64,000 bases of DNA from UBA1479 sp048263775. Lineage in GTDB: Bacteria; Pseudomonadota; Alphaproteobacteria; Rhodospirillales; Casp-alpha2. This document shows, one piece after another, positions 32,812-41,658 of this stretch. A model generated the notes under the pieces. That model made no database searches, was not told the DNA's origin, and worked only from the letters and a program-made list of their open reading frames with translations. The DNA lies in contig JBLXDU010000006.1 in the NCBI GenBank assembly GCA_048263775.1, positions 62,001 to 126,000 of the forward strand, read 5' to 3'. Within the stretch, counting starts at the first letter, position 1; every line of letters starts with the position of its first letter. A program made the position numbers and the translations under genes.

Positions 32812-34302
32812 ATGCGACCCCAGGCGATGGACATCTTTGACAATCGGCCCAGGCCCCGCGACATCAATCGCTGGAACCGCCTGATCCTGGCCGCCGGCGT
32901 CTTGCTGGCCCTGATAATGGCGATGCTGTTCGCGCCGCCGCTGGCCGCTTTTGCCTCGGCCCAGGGCCTGGACGCGGGCCGGGTCGAAGTCATTAGTCCT
33001 GCCGGGGCCAACATCAAGATGGAGGTCAACAAGGGCCGCCTGGTGCGCCTGTTGCGTCCGGCCTCCACCGTGTTTATTGCCGATCCGCGCATCGCCGACG
33101 TACAGGTCAAATCACCGTCCCTGGTCTACCTGTTCGCCAAGGCACCGGGCGAGACGACTTTGTATGCCGTCGATCAAGCCGAACGCGTGCTGGCCAATGT
33201 CGACATCACCGTCGGCCACAACCTGTCGCGCCTGCGTGACGCCCTTGCCAAGCTGGCGCCGGACCACGATGTCACGGTCGACAGCATCGATGGCGCGCTG
33301 ATCGTCGACGGCATCGTGCCTTCCGCAAGTAAGGCCGAGGATATTCGCCGTCTTGCCGTGTCCTTCGCGGGGGCGCCGGAAAACGTCATCAACCGCCTGG
33401 GCGTCGACGCGCCCAACCAGGTCAATCTGCGGGTCCGTGTCGCCGAGGTGTCACGCGACGTCGACAAACAGTTGGGATTCAATTGGAGTGCCGTCGGCTC
33501 CATCGGCGCTTTCGCCTTCGGTGTCGCCACCGCCAATCCGTTCGCGGCCAATGTCATCAGCCAAACCCTGACCGCCAATCCGGGGACGTTTTCCGCAGGC
33601 AACGGCAAGTTCACCTTCGACGTGAACGGCGTGATCGACGCGTTGGAGGAAGAGGGCCTGGTCACCGTCCTGGCCGAACCCAACCTGACGGCCATGTCCG
33701 GCGAGACGGCCAGTTTTCTCGCAGGCGGAGAATTCCCGATCCTGGTGCCGGAGGGTAACGACCGGGTGGTTATCGAGTTCAAGGAGTTCGGCGTGTCGCT
33801 GGCCTTTACGCCGACGATTTCCGGCGACAGCCGCATCAACCTGCATGTCCGGCCCGAGGTCAGCCAGCTGTCCAACGCCAACGCCGTGACCCTCAACAAC
33901 TTCCAGATCCCGTCGCTGACCACGCGCCGGGCGGAAACCACGGTGGAACTGGGTAGCGGCCAAAGCTTTGCCATTGCCGGGCTGTTGCAGAACAACGTGA
34001 CCCACAGTATTTCCGAATTTCCCGGGCTTGGCGACGTGCCGGTGCTGGGCAGCCTGTTCAAGTCCGACCGCTTTCAGCGCGAGGAATCCGAACTGGTCAT
34101 CATCGTCACCCCCTACATCGTCAAGCCGGCGCCGTCACGCAAATTGGCCGCTCCCACGGACGGCTATCAGGCACCCCACGACATCGAACGCATCATCGGC
34201 GGCTCCACGGGCCGCCACGCCGACACCCCGGCCAAGCCCCGGACGGTGACCAAGAACGGCCGGGCGCTGATCGGCCCTGTCGGATTCACCTTCGAGGATT
34301 GA
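32812..34302 (+). CDS. cpaC: Tad secretin CpaC (RcpA)
   Basis: The 496-residue protein forms the outer-membrane pore of the Tad pilus. The signal/anchor is at about 24-47, followed by an N-terminal domain (NKGRLVRLLRPASTVFIADPRIADVQVKSPSLVYLFAKAPG), a BON-like region (NVDITVGHNLSRLRDALAKLAPDHDVTVDSIDGALIVDG) and the secretin core with VPVLGSLFKSDRFQREESELVIIVTPYIV at the end. A long C-terminal tail of about 55 residues with Pro and Arg follows. Fits the CpaB-CpaC-CpaD order of the locus. Confidence 0.94.
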   Translation: MRPQAMDIFDNRPRPRDINRWNRLILAAGVLLALIMAMLFAPPLAAFASAQGLDAGRVEVISPAGANIKMEVNKGRLVRLLRPASTVFIADPRIADVQVKSPSLVYLFAKAPGETTLYAVDQAERVLANVDITVGHNLSRLRDALAKLAPDHDVTVDSIDGALIVDGIVPSASKAEDIRRLAVSFAGAPENVINRLGVDAPNQVNLRVRVAEVSRDVDKQLGFNWSAVGSIGAFAFGVATANPFAANVISQTLTANPGTFSAGNGKFTFDVNGVIDALEEEGLVTVLAEPNLTAMSGETASFLAGGEFPILVPEGNDRVVIEFKEFGVSLAFTPTISGDSRINLHVRPEVSQLSNANAVTLNNFQIPSLTTRRAETTVELGSGQSFAIAGLLQNNVTHSISEFPGLGDVPVLGSLFKSDRFQREESELVIIVTPYIVKPAPSRKLAAPTDGYQAPHDIERIIGGSTGRHADTPAKPRTVTKNGRALIGPVGFTFED

Positions 34303-34351
34303 GAACCCGTTATCCGCATCCCCAATGTCTTCACACCCCAGGAGCATTGCC

Positions 34352-35203
34352 ATGAACACCCCGAACCGGACCTACACCAAGCCCAGCAAGGCCAAGACGA
34401 AGCCGGCCGCGTTTGTTTCCGCCGCGAAGCGCAAACCCACCATCTGGGACCGCGGCGTCGGCGGCGGAAGCAGCGGCAAGGGGCGGTCCCTCGGCTGGCG
34501 GGCAGGTGCCCATGCAGGCAGTTCCTGGGCCGGGCTTCTGTGTCTGGTCCTGCTCGGCGCCTGCGACCACATTCCCGATTTCAAGGCCTACGCGCCCTAT
34601 GATCCGCCTACCACGCGACAACCCCGCGTGCAGCCTGTCGCCATTGCCCATAAGGTCGCCTTTACCCAGGGAACGGTGACTCTGGACGCCACGGCGGGCC
34701 GCGATATCGACGCCTTCCTGGCGCGTCAGAAGGTCGACCGGGCGGATGCCTTGGAAATCGCCATCCCAGTCGGTGGCGGCGAGATCGCTCGTGGCCGGGC
34801 AGCGCGGGTCGCGGCCTATCTGAAGCTCAAGCGCTTGGCCGCGGGGCTGGTCATCGACGACGATCCCAAGATGGCGGCCGATACGGTGCGCCTGGTCGTC
34901 CACCGCTATCAGGTCGCCCTGCCGGGATGCCCTGATTGGTCGGACCGCAGCGGCATCACCCATGGCAACCAACCTTCGGGAAACTGGGGTTGCGCCACGG
35001 CGGTCAATCTCGGCCTGATGGTCGCCAACCCGGGCGATCTGGTGTGGGGGCGTGACGGCGGGCCCGCCGACGGCGAGGCCCAGGTGTTGGGCATCCAGCG
35101 CTACCGCAAGGGTGAAACCAAACCGCTTCTGGGTGGCGCGACGTCGCAGGCACCGGCGGCCGGAACAGGTGCGCCCGCCGGCGGCGAAGGAGCCGGCAAA
35201 TGA
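34352..35203 (+). CDS. cpaD: Tad pilus lipoprotein CpaD
   Basis: The 283-residue protein has the CpaD domain: LDATAGRDIDAFLARQKVD, HRYQVALPGCPDWSDRSG, and NWGCATAVNLGLMVANPGDLVWGRDG. The lipobox LLGAC places the acylated Cys at residue 71, so the lipoprotein is anchored to the outer membrane and should act with the secretin. The cytosolic part before the signal is unusually long (about 58 residues, Lys-rich). No internal Met or GTG offers a shorter start, and AGGAG precedes the ATG at 34352. Its last codon overlaps the cpaE start. Confidence 0.88.
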   Translation: MNTPNRTYTKPSKAKTKPAAFVSAAKRKPTIWDRGVGGGSSGKGRSLGWRAGAHAGSSWAGLLCLVLLGACDHIPDFKAYAPYDPPTTRQPRVQPVAIAHKVAFTQGTVTLDATAGRDIDAFLARQKVDRADALEIAIPVGGGEIARGRAARVAAYLKLKRLAAGLVIDDDPKMAADTVRLVVHRYQVALPGCPDWSDRSGITHGNQPSGNWGCATAVNLGLMVANPGDLVWGRDGGPADGEAQVLGIQRYRKGETKPLLGGATSQAPAAGTGAPAGGEGAGK

Positions 35204-36435
35204 CCCCGGCCCCGGAAAAGAAGCTTGCTCCGGCGGCGGCCGGCAAGCCCAAGCCCTTCATGGCCTTCGTCATGGACGAGATCACGCGCAGTCAGCTTGA
35301 ACGCGCGGCCGAGGATGCAGGCTTTGCCGGCGACGTTTATGTGGGCGACACGGATGCGGCCCTCGCCACTCTGGCCGAGGTCGTTCCTGCCCGTCACTTG
35401 GTTCTTGACCTTGCCGACCGCACGGATCTGGTTGCGGCCGTGAACGCCTTCGCCGAGGTCTGCCAACCGGATACCCGGGTCCTGGTTCTGGGTGCCGTGA
35501 ACGATGTCGCGGTCTACCGTGCCTTGGTCGATCTCGGTGTTTCCGACTATCTGGTCAAACCGGTGGCCGGGCCGCAATTGACGGCGGCCCTGGCGCGCCT
35601 GGGGGCAGAGGCGCAATCGGATGCTGGCGACAAGGCGGTCTCCGCCGCCAGGCGCGGCACGGTCACGGGTGTACTATCGGCGCGCGGCGGGGCAGGGGCC
35701 AGCACGGTCGCGGTAAACTTGGCCTGGGCGTTGTCGGTCGAAGCGCCGGGCAAATGCGCCCTCGTCGATCTCGACCTGCGGTTCGGGACCGCCGCAATGA
35801 TGTTGGACCTGGAGCCGGGACGCGGCTTCAAGGAAGCGCTCGACAACCCGGGGCGCATCGACAGCCTGTTCATGGAACGCGCCATGGTACGCGCCACGGA
35901 CAATCTGTCCCTGCTGGCCGGGGAAGAAGACGTGTCGGCGGAACCGGCGGTTGCCGAGGGTGCCCTCGATGTCTTGTTTGACCGGTTGGCGGGCGCCTTC
36001 GATCATGTGGTGGCGGACCTGCCGCGTTGGCGCCTGGGCGATCACGTGAAGCATCTGGACCGCCTTTTCCTGGTGACCGAGCCGACCCTGGCCGGCCTGC
36101 GCGATGCGCTGCGCCTGAAGGATGCGGCCCAGGCCCTGGCCGGCTCCGACCTGCCGGTGTTGATCGTCCTCAATAAGGGCGGGGCGGCGAAGAAGGGTGA
36201 GTTGACGGAGGCTGATGCGGTCAAGGGCGGGCTGCCCAAGCCGGCCTATGTATTGCCTGATGAGATCAAGGTGCAGGCTCAGGCCCAGGCCACGGGTAAG
36301 CCCATGGTGCAGATCGCCCCGCGGGCCAAGGCGTCCAGGGTGATCGTCGAGATGGCCCGTGACCTGGCGGTCGATGACGGTGACGCGGTTCCGACGAAGT
36401 CCCTGTTCGGTCTGATCCTCGGCGGTCGGGCGTAG
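35200..36435 (+). CDS. cpaE: Tad pilus assembly ATPase-like protein CpaE (TadZ)
   Basis: The 411-residue cytoplasmic protein has an N-terminal receiver-like domain (about 20-140) and a ParA/MinD-like domain. The deviant Walker A is SARGGAGASTVAVNLAWAL at about 158-176, where Lys of the KGG motif is Arg. CALVDLDLRFG and LLAGEEDVSA are the switch regions. CpaE/TadZ places the Tad machinery at a pole. The N-terminal domain lacks a full receiver active site. Starts four bases inside cpaD. Confidence 0.9.
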   Translation: MTPAPEKKLAPAAAGKPKPFMAFVMDEITRSQLERAAEDAGFAGDVYVGDTDAALATLAEVVPARHLVLDLADRTDLVAAVNAFAEVCQPDTRVLVLGAVNDVAVYRALVDLGVSDYLVKPVAGPQLTAALARLGAEAQSDAGDKAVSAARRGTVTGVLSARGGAGASTVAVNLAWALSVEAPGKCALVDLDLRFGTAAMMLDLEPGRGFKEALDNPGRIDSLFMERAMVRATDNLSLLAGEEDVSAEPAVAEGALDVLFDRLAGAFDHVVADLPRWRLGDHVKHLDRLFLVTEPTLAGLRDALRLKDAAQALAGSDLPVLIVLNKGGAAKKGELTEADAVKGGLPKPAYVLPDEIKVQAQAQATGKPMVQIAPRAKASRVIVEMARDLAVDDGDAVPTKSLFGLILGGRA

Positions 36436-36446
36436 GAGGCAGGATC

Positions 36447-38144
36447 GTGAGCTTCGGACGCAGAGATACCTCGAAAGTCGTCGCCTTGGCGGCGCACCGT
36501 CTGCCCGCACAAGGTGATGCGGACCCGGTTCCGGGCGAAATGCCTGCGGTTGAGGAATCGGTGCCGGAACCGCCGATGCGCGACGTCGAAGGTGCTGAAG
36601 AGTACCGCCCCGAAATCGTTTCCCGCGCGGTCGACAAGATTTGGCCAAGCGTCCGGATCGGCGCGAAGGATCTATTGAGTCCGGACTACAGCCGGGGAGA
36701 TCGCGCAGCCTGCATCGGCGTGATTCTCGATGCCGAAAGCAGGATGTCCGGCGACCCTCTGTTCGAATCCGAACGCCGCGACGTCATCACGGAATTGCTT
36801 AATCGTCTGACGGCCCTGCCGGGCGCCGGCGGGGTGGGCGGCCGCACGACGGTGCCTGACCCGACGGGGATGGCCAAGGAACGGGTCCAGCCCCTGTTGA
36901 TGGAACGCATGGACGTATCCAAGGCAGCCGAGTTGCCGCGTGCCGAGATGGCCCGTCAGGTCACGGATCTTGTCGCCGAGATCCTGGCCGAGGAGAAACT
37001 GCACCTCAACCTGATCGAACAGCGCGATCTGGTGACCATGCTGCTCAACGACATGCTGGGCCTGGGGCCGCTGGAACCGCTGCTGGCCGATGACAAGGTC
37101 ACCGACATCATGGTCAACGGGCCGGACCAGGTTTACGTGGAACGCGGCGGGCGCCTGGAACTTGCCGAGGTCCGGTTCCGCGATAACGCCCATGTTCTGA
37201 ACGTGGCGCAGCGCATCGTGTCCGCCATCGGGCGGCGGGTCGACGAAACCTCACCTTTGTGCGACGCGCGTCTGGCCGATGGCTCGCGGGTCAACGTCAT
37301 CATTCCGCCGCTCGCCATCGACGGGCCGTCGATCTCGATCCGCAAGTTCGCCAAGCAGAAGATCACCATGGAAAAGATGGAGCAGCAGAACAACCTGTCG
37401 CCGGCCATGGCGACGGTGCTGCGCATCGCCGGGCGCGCGCGCCTCAACATCATCATTTCCGGCGGTACGGGGTCGGGCAAGACGCCCTTGTTGAACGCCC
37501 TGTCGCGTATGATCGACCCCGGCGAGCGTATCGTGACCATCGAGGACGCGGCCGAACTGCAGTTGCAACAGCCCCATGTCGTGCGTCTGGAAACCAGGCC
37601 CGCCAACCTGGAGGGCGAGGGCGAGATCACCCAGCGTGAACTGGTGAAGAACTGCCTGCGCATGCGCCCGGACCGCATCATCCTGGGTGAAATCCGGGCC
37701 GGGGAGGCGCTGGATATGCTGCAGGCCATGAACACGGGCCATGACGGATCGCTTTGTACCATCCACGCCAACCGCCCGCGCGAGGCCCTGACCCGGTTGG
37801 AGAACATGGTCGCCATGGCCGGGGTCAAGCTGCCCAACGAGGCCGTGCGTGCGCAGATCGCCGGTGCCGTCAACATGATCGTGCAGATCGCCCGCATGCG
37901 CGACGGCGTGCGCCGCATCACCCATATTACCGAGGTCGTGGGCATGGAGGGCGAGGTCGTCACCACCCAGGACCTGTTCACCTTTGAGTTCGAGGGCGAG
38001 GACGCCGACGGCAAGCTTTACGGCGCCTTCAAGTCGTCGGGTCTGCGCCCGGCCTTCGCCGCCAACGCCAAATACTTCGGCCTGGAAAAGGCATTGCTGG
38101 AGGCGATGTCCCAGCCCGATCACGTAACGCAGCGGGCGGGGTAA
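36447..38144 (+). CDS. cpaF: Tad pilus motor ATPase CpaF (TadA)
   Basis: The 565-residue secretion ATPase drives pilin assembly. From about residue 143 the sequence is canonical: a helical N-domain, LGPLEPLLADDKVTDIMVNGP, then Walker A GGTGSGKTPLLN at about 339-350, LETRPANLEGEGEITQRELVKNCLRMRPDR with Walker B IILGEIRAGEA, and the His box TIHANRP. The Walker A has Pro at 347 where Thr is usual after GKT. Residues 60-127 look like an extra copy of part of the N-domain. Start is GTG, with GGAGG nine bases before. The protein is about 80-100 residues longer than typical CpaF. Confidence 0.93.
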   Translation: MSFGRRDTSKVVALAAHRLPAQGDADPVPGEMPAVEESVPEPPMRDVEGAEEYRPEIVSRAVDKIWPSVRIGAKDLLSPDYSRGDRAACIGVILDAESRMSGDPLFESERRDVITELLNRLTALPGAGGVGGRTTVPDPTGMAKERVQPLLMERMDVSKAAELPRAEMARQVTDLVAEILAEEKLHLNLIEQRDLVTMLLNDMLGLGPLEPLLADDKVTDIMVNGPDQVYVERGGRLELAEVRFRDNAHVLNVAQRIVSAIGRRVDETSPLCDARLADGSRVNVIIPPLAIDGPSISIRKFAKQKITMEKMEQQNNLSPAMATVLRIAGRARLNIIISGGTGSGKTPLLNALSRMIDPGERIVTIEDAAELQLQQPHVVRLETRPANLEGEGEITQRELVKNCLRMRPDRIILGEIRAGEALDMLQAMNTGHDGSLCTIHANRPREALTRLENMVAMAGVKLPNEAVRAQIAGAVNMIVQIARMRDGVRRITHITEVVGMEGEVVTTQDLFTFEFEGEDADGKLYGAFKSSGLRPAFAANAKYFGLEKALLEAMSQPDHVTQRAG

Positions 38145-38154
38145 CGGCGGCCCC

Positions 38155-39123
38155 ATGGAAATTCTGCTGATATCGCTGGGCGTGTTCATCACCTTACTGA
38201 CCGGCTGGTACGGGCTGGGGGCGGAACGGTCCAAGCGGGCCCGCATCCTGGCCCGCCGCCTGACTGCCGTCGGGCCGGCCAAGGCGATGCCGGGCGGCGG
38301 GGGTGCCGTGACCCTGCGCCGTGACGACGGGGCAGGCAGGGGGCTGGAGAAAACCTTGGGCCGTCTGCTGCCGCGCATCGCCAGCCTGCGCAAGCGGCTG
38401 GCGCGGACCGGTAAACGTATTTCCGCCACAGGCTATCTGTGCGTATCGGCCGGATTGGCGGCGGCCGTGTTCGCGGTCTTGTTCCTGGTCCTGAATCTGC
38501 ATCCTGTGCTGTCCGCGCTGTCGGCTTTGGCCGCCGGATTGTTGTTGCCGCATATCGTCGTTTCCATGATGGCGACGCGGCGGCAGAACCGATTCAACAG
38601 CCTGTTTCCCGACGCTATAGATCTCATGGTCCGGGGACTGCGGTCCGGCCTGCCGGTCACCGAATGCATCAAGGCCGTGGGCCGCGAGTTGGCAGAGCCG
38701 GTCGGCGCCGAGTTCCGCCGTATCACCGACGAGGTCAAGTTCGGGGCCAAGATCAACGAGGCGCTATGGGCGGCGGCCCATCGCCTGGACATTCCCGAGT
38801 TTAAGTTCTTCGTGGTCAGCCTGTCCGTGCAGCAGGAAACCGGCGGCAACCTGGCCGAGACCCTGGCCAACCTGTCGGACATCCTGCGCCGCCGCCGGCA
38901 GATGAAGCTGAAGATCAAGGCCATGTCGTCCGAGGCCAAGGCCAGCGCCATGATCCTGGGGTCCCTTCCGTTCATCATGTTCTGCATCATCTACATGATG
39001 AACCCGGATTATGAATCCCTGTTGTTCACGGACCCGCGCGGGCGACTCATTCTGGGGGGCGGGCTGGTCGCCATGGCGATGGGCGTGTTCGTCATGAGCC
39101 GCATGGTGAGGTTCGAGATATGA
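38155..39123 (+). CDS. tadB: Tad platform protein TadB (type II secretion F-like)
   Basis: The 322-residue inner-membrane protein has a first helix at 1-20, two helices at about 100-140 and two at the C-terminus. The GspF domain is at about 155-290 (FPDAIDLMVRGLRSGLPVTECIKAVGRELAEPVGAEFRRITDEVKFGAKINEAL). VVSLSVQQETGGNLAETLANLSDILRRRR is the conserved second half. It forms the platform on which CpaF works, together with TadC. It begins eleven bases after cpaF and its stop overlaps the tadC start. Confidence 0.94.
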   Translation: MEILLISLGVFITLLTGWYGLGAERSKRARILARRLTAVGPAKAMPGGGGAVTLRRDDGAGRGLEKTLGRLLPRIASLRKRLARTGKRISATGYLCVSAGLAAAVFAVLFLVLNLHPVLSALSALAAGLLLPHIVVSMMATRRQNRFNSLFPDAIDLMVRGLRSGLPVTECIKAVGRELAEPVGAEFRRITDEVKFGAKINEALWAAAHRLDIPEFKFFVVSLSVQQETGGNLAETLANLSDILRRRRQMKLKIKAMSSEAKASAMILGSLPFIMFCIIYMMNPDYESLLFTDPRGRLILGGGLVAMAMGVFVMSRMVRFEI

Positions 39124-40100
39124 GCGCCCTCGACCTGATCCCCGGCCTGGGTGCAGCCGATCTGATCACCGCGATGGCGGCCCTGGCGGCAGGTTTCGCT
39201 GTCTATGCGGTATGGACGGCGCTGTTGGTCCGCGATCCCATGGCCGGGCGCATCAAAAGCGTCGGCCTGCACCGCGATGAATTGCGCGAGGCCATGCTGG
39301 CGGCCCAGGGAAACCGCGCACGGCGGCGCGAGACCACGGTCGATTTCATGCGCCGGGTGGCCTTGCGCCTGAAGCTTTTGAAGACCCAGCAGGCCGACGC
39401 CATCACCCTGCGTTTGGCGCAGGCCGGGTTCCGGTCCAAGGACGCGCTGGTCATCTATCTGTTCGCCAAGCTGGCGTTGCCCTTCGTGCTGGGGGCCGTC
39501 GCCGTGGTTCTGGTCTATGTCTCGGACTTTTGGGCGATGTCCGGGATGATGAAGCTGTTCGTCGCCATCGCCGCGGTGATCGCCGGTGCCTATGCCCCCG
39601 AGGTCTTCGTCGCCAACATCCGGCAAAAGCGCCAGCAGGCCATGCAGAAGGGGCTGCCCGACGCTCTCGACCTTTTGGTCATCTGCACAGAGGCGGGCCT
39701 TGCCCTTGATGCCGCTCTGACGCGAGTAGCGCGAGAGACCGGCCCCGCCTGTCCGGAACTTGCGGAGGAATTGAGCATCTGCGCGGTCGAGCTCGGTTTT
39801 CTGCCGGACCGCCGCCAGGCCCTGGACAATCTGTCGACGCGCACGGCCCTGGCGTCGATCCGGGGCGTCGTCAATTCCCTGCAGCAGACGGAAAAATACG
39901 GCACGCCGCTGTCGCTGTCGCTGCGCGTTTTGTCCACGGAATTCCGCAATGACCGCATGATGCGGGCCGAGGAAAAGGCGGCCCGCCTGCCGGCGACGCT
40001 GACCGTGCCGCTGATCATGTTCATCCTGCCGGCGCTGTTCGTGGTGCTGCTGGGGCCTGCTGTAATCAGCGCCATCGACGGGCTGGGTGGCCTGAAATGA
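39120..40100 (+). CDS. tadC: Tad platform protein TadC (type II secretion F-like)
   Basis: The 326-residue inner-membrane protein pairs with TadB. It has an N-terminal helix, two central helices (LALPFVLGAVAVVLVYVSDFWAM, LFVAIAAVIAGAYAPEVFV), the GspF domain (GLPDALDLLVICTEAGLALDAALTRVARETGPACPELAEELSICAVELGFLPDRRQALDNLSTR) and a final helix (LIMFILPALFVVLLGPAVISAI). ATGA overlap with tadB shows translational coupling. It is the last rightward gene of the Tad operon and is followed by a strong hairpin. Confidence 0.94.
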   Translation: MSALDLIPGLGAADLITAMAALAAGFAVYAVWTALLVRDPMAGRIKSVGLHRDELREAMLAAQGNRARRRETTVDFMRRVALRLKLLKTQQADAITLRLAQAGFRSKDALVIYLFAKLALPFVLGAVAVVLVYVSDFWAMSGMMKLFVAIAAVIAGAYAPEVFVANIRQKRQQAMQKGLPDALDLLVICTEAGLALDAALTRVARETGPACPELAEELSICAVELGFLPDRRQALDNLSTRTALASIRGVVNSLQQTEKYGTPLSLSLRVLSTEFRNDRMMRAEEKAARLPATLTVPLIMFILPALFVVLLGPAVISAIDGLGGLK

Positions 40101-40165
40101 GTGTTGGAAAGGTTGGAAACAAGTTGGGTGAGCCGCCTTCACTTTAGGGGTCAGGCGGACCACCT

Positions 40166-40204
40166 GGCCGGAGGACGGAGGGGTGCCGTCCTCCGGCCGC
40201 TTTA
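40166..40204 (+). terminator. Terminator after the Tad operon
   Basis: GGCCGGAGGACGG at 40166-40178 pairs perfectly over 13 bases with CCGTCCTCCGGCC at 40186-40198 around a seven-base loop, followed by GCTTT. It lies between the convergent tadC and tadD genes and probably ends both messages. Confidence 0.75.
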
Positions 40205-40230
40205 CCCGCGGCCGAGGAGGCAGTCAGGAC

Positions 40231-41058
40231 TTAGCCGTCGGGGCCCTGGCCCGTGTGCACGGCCCGTGCGCGGGCCTTGTCCGACAGCTTGCGCAGTGCC
40301 TCGTAGCGCTTGAGGTTGCTTTGCACCTGAGCTTCGGTGAGATCCAGGCGGCCGATCCTGGTGGCGCGGTCCGTGTCGCCGGACAGGCCGTAAACCAGGG
40401 CCAGATTTTGGCGTGCACGGGGGCCGGCGCCGGGCGATTTGGCGGCATCGCCCAGCACCTGGATCGCTTCCGCGTAGGCGCCGGACAGGGCCAGGGACAG
40501 GCCAAGGTTGTTCTTCAGGGACAGGCTGTCCGGGGCCAGGACGAGACCCTGGCGGTAGAGCGCCTGGGCTGCGGCATGGTCGCCCGCAAGGTCGCGCGCG
40601 ATGCCGAGGCCGTTGAGGGGGCGATGATCCTTGGGTGCCGCCGCCTGGGCGCGGGTGAAGGCGTCGGCGGCCTCTGCCGGACGGTCGAGAGCGACGAGGG
40701 CTTGGCCCAGGCCTAAAAGGGCGGCCGCGTCGCCCGGTGCCAAAGCGGTCAGGCGGGTATAGGCCGCGGCGGCTTCTTCCACCAGGCCGAGGGCCAGGGC
40801 CGTCTCGCCGCTGCGCCGGTAGGGTTCGTCCCAGTCGGGGCGCATGGCCTGGGCGCGTTGGTAGAAGGCGAGTGCGGAGGCACTGTCGCCGCCGGCGCGG
40901 GATGCGTCACCGACCCGAACGAGCTGACGGGCGCGGTTGTCAGCGTTGTCCTGTTTGATCTCGTCCGGCGTCGGCACCTTGTCCGTGGCGCAGGCGGCGA
41001 CGGACAGCAAGGCGGCGGCGAGGAAGATTCGCCGGAATATGCGGAACGGCGTGGTCAT
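40231..41058 (-). CDS. tadD: Tad lipoprotein TadD (TPR repeats)
   Basis: The 275-residue lipoprotein has the lipobox SVAAC with acylated Cys23, then TPR repeats over about 45-240 (ALAFYQRAQAMRPDWDEPYRRSGETALALGL). TadD acts as the pilotin-like helper of the secretin. It is encoded leftward at the end of the locus, convergent with tadC and divergent from the LdtR-like regulator. Position and lipobox make TadD the clear assignment among TPR proteins. Confidence 0.85.
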   Translation of the reverse strand: MTTPFRIFRRIFLAAALLSVAACATDKVPTPDEIKQDNADNRARQLVRVGDASRAGGDSASALAFYQRAQAMRPDWDEPYRRSGETALALGLVEEAAAAYTRLTALAPGDAAALLGLGQALVALDRPAEAADAFTRAQAAAPKDHRPLNGLGIARDLAGDHAAAQALYRQGLVLAPDSLSLKNNLGLSLALSGAYAEAIQVLGDAAKSPGAGPRARQNLALVYGLSGDTDRATRIGRLDLTEAQVQSNLKRYEALRKLSDKARARAVHTGQGPDG

Positions 41059-41144
41059 GGCCCGAGCCTACAACGCGGCGGCGCAGCGGGCCATAGGGCC
41101 GTCACGGTAGCCGGATATCGGAGTCTGACTTGGTTGTTGCGAAA

Positions 41145-41176
41145 TGGGACAGAAAATATAACAGTCTTGGGACAGA
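41145..41176. repeat. Direct repeat TGGGACAGA before the LdtR-like gene
   Basis: TGGGACAGA occurs at 41145-41153 and again at 41168-41176, 23 bases apart, about two helical turns, with an A/T-rich spacer. The second copy ends twelve bases before the GTG start. This spacing suits binding by a dimeric regulator on one face of the DNA. Confidence 0.45.
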
Positions 41177-41187
41177 GGAGACGTCAC

Positions 41188-41640
41188 GTGAGCCGAACCT
41201 ATTCCGAATTGACGCGCCTGATCGAGCGCCTGCATCGTCGCTTTCTCGACGTCATCCGTGCCGAACTGAACCGGCTTGGGGTGCGGGACCTGAACGGCGT
41301 GCAGGCCCTGTTGCTGGCCAACATCGGAGACGAGGCCATGGCCATCCGCGACCTGGTCGAGCGCGGCTATTATCAGGGCTCCAACGTGTCCTACAACATC
41401 AAGAAATTGACGGACATGGGCTATCTGACCCAGGAACGCTCCCTGCACGACAAGCGGTCCATCACGGTGCAACTGACCGACAAGGCGCGGGCCGTGGTCA
41501 AACAGGTCAAGGCGCTTGAGGACCACAACGCCAACGCCTTCAGCGAATACATCGATGAACCGAAGGTCGAGGAGGTTTGCCAGGCCCTGCAGCGGCTTGA
41601 GCGGACCTGGGCCGACTACATCCATTACGGCGGCGAATAA
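41188..41640 (+). CDS. ldtR: MarR-family winged-helix regulator (LdtR-like)
   Basis: The 150-residue regulator starts MSRTYSELTRLIERLHRRFLDVIRAELNRLG and continues with VQALLLANIGDEAMAIRDLVERGYYQGSNVSYNIKKLTDMGYL and HDKRSITVQLTDKARAV, which agree with the alphaproteobacterial LdtR group as I recall it. That group controls L,D-transpeptidase and envelope genes and binds DNA as a dimer. The start is GTG with GAGGAG before it. Two copies of TGGGACAGA lie just upstream and may be its own operator. Divergent from tadD, so a shared control region is possible. Confidence 0.82.
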   Translation: MSRTYSELTRLIERLHRRFLDVIRAELNRLGVRDLNGVQALLLANIGDEAMAIRDLVERGYYQGSNVSYNIKKLTDMGYLTQERSLHDKRSITVQLTDKARAVVKQVKALEDHNANAFSEYIDEPKVEEVCQALQRLERTWADYIHYGGE

Positions 41641-41658
41641 AGCGTTCCGCCCGGCCGT

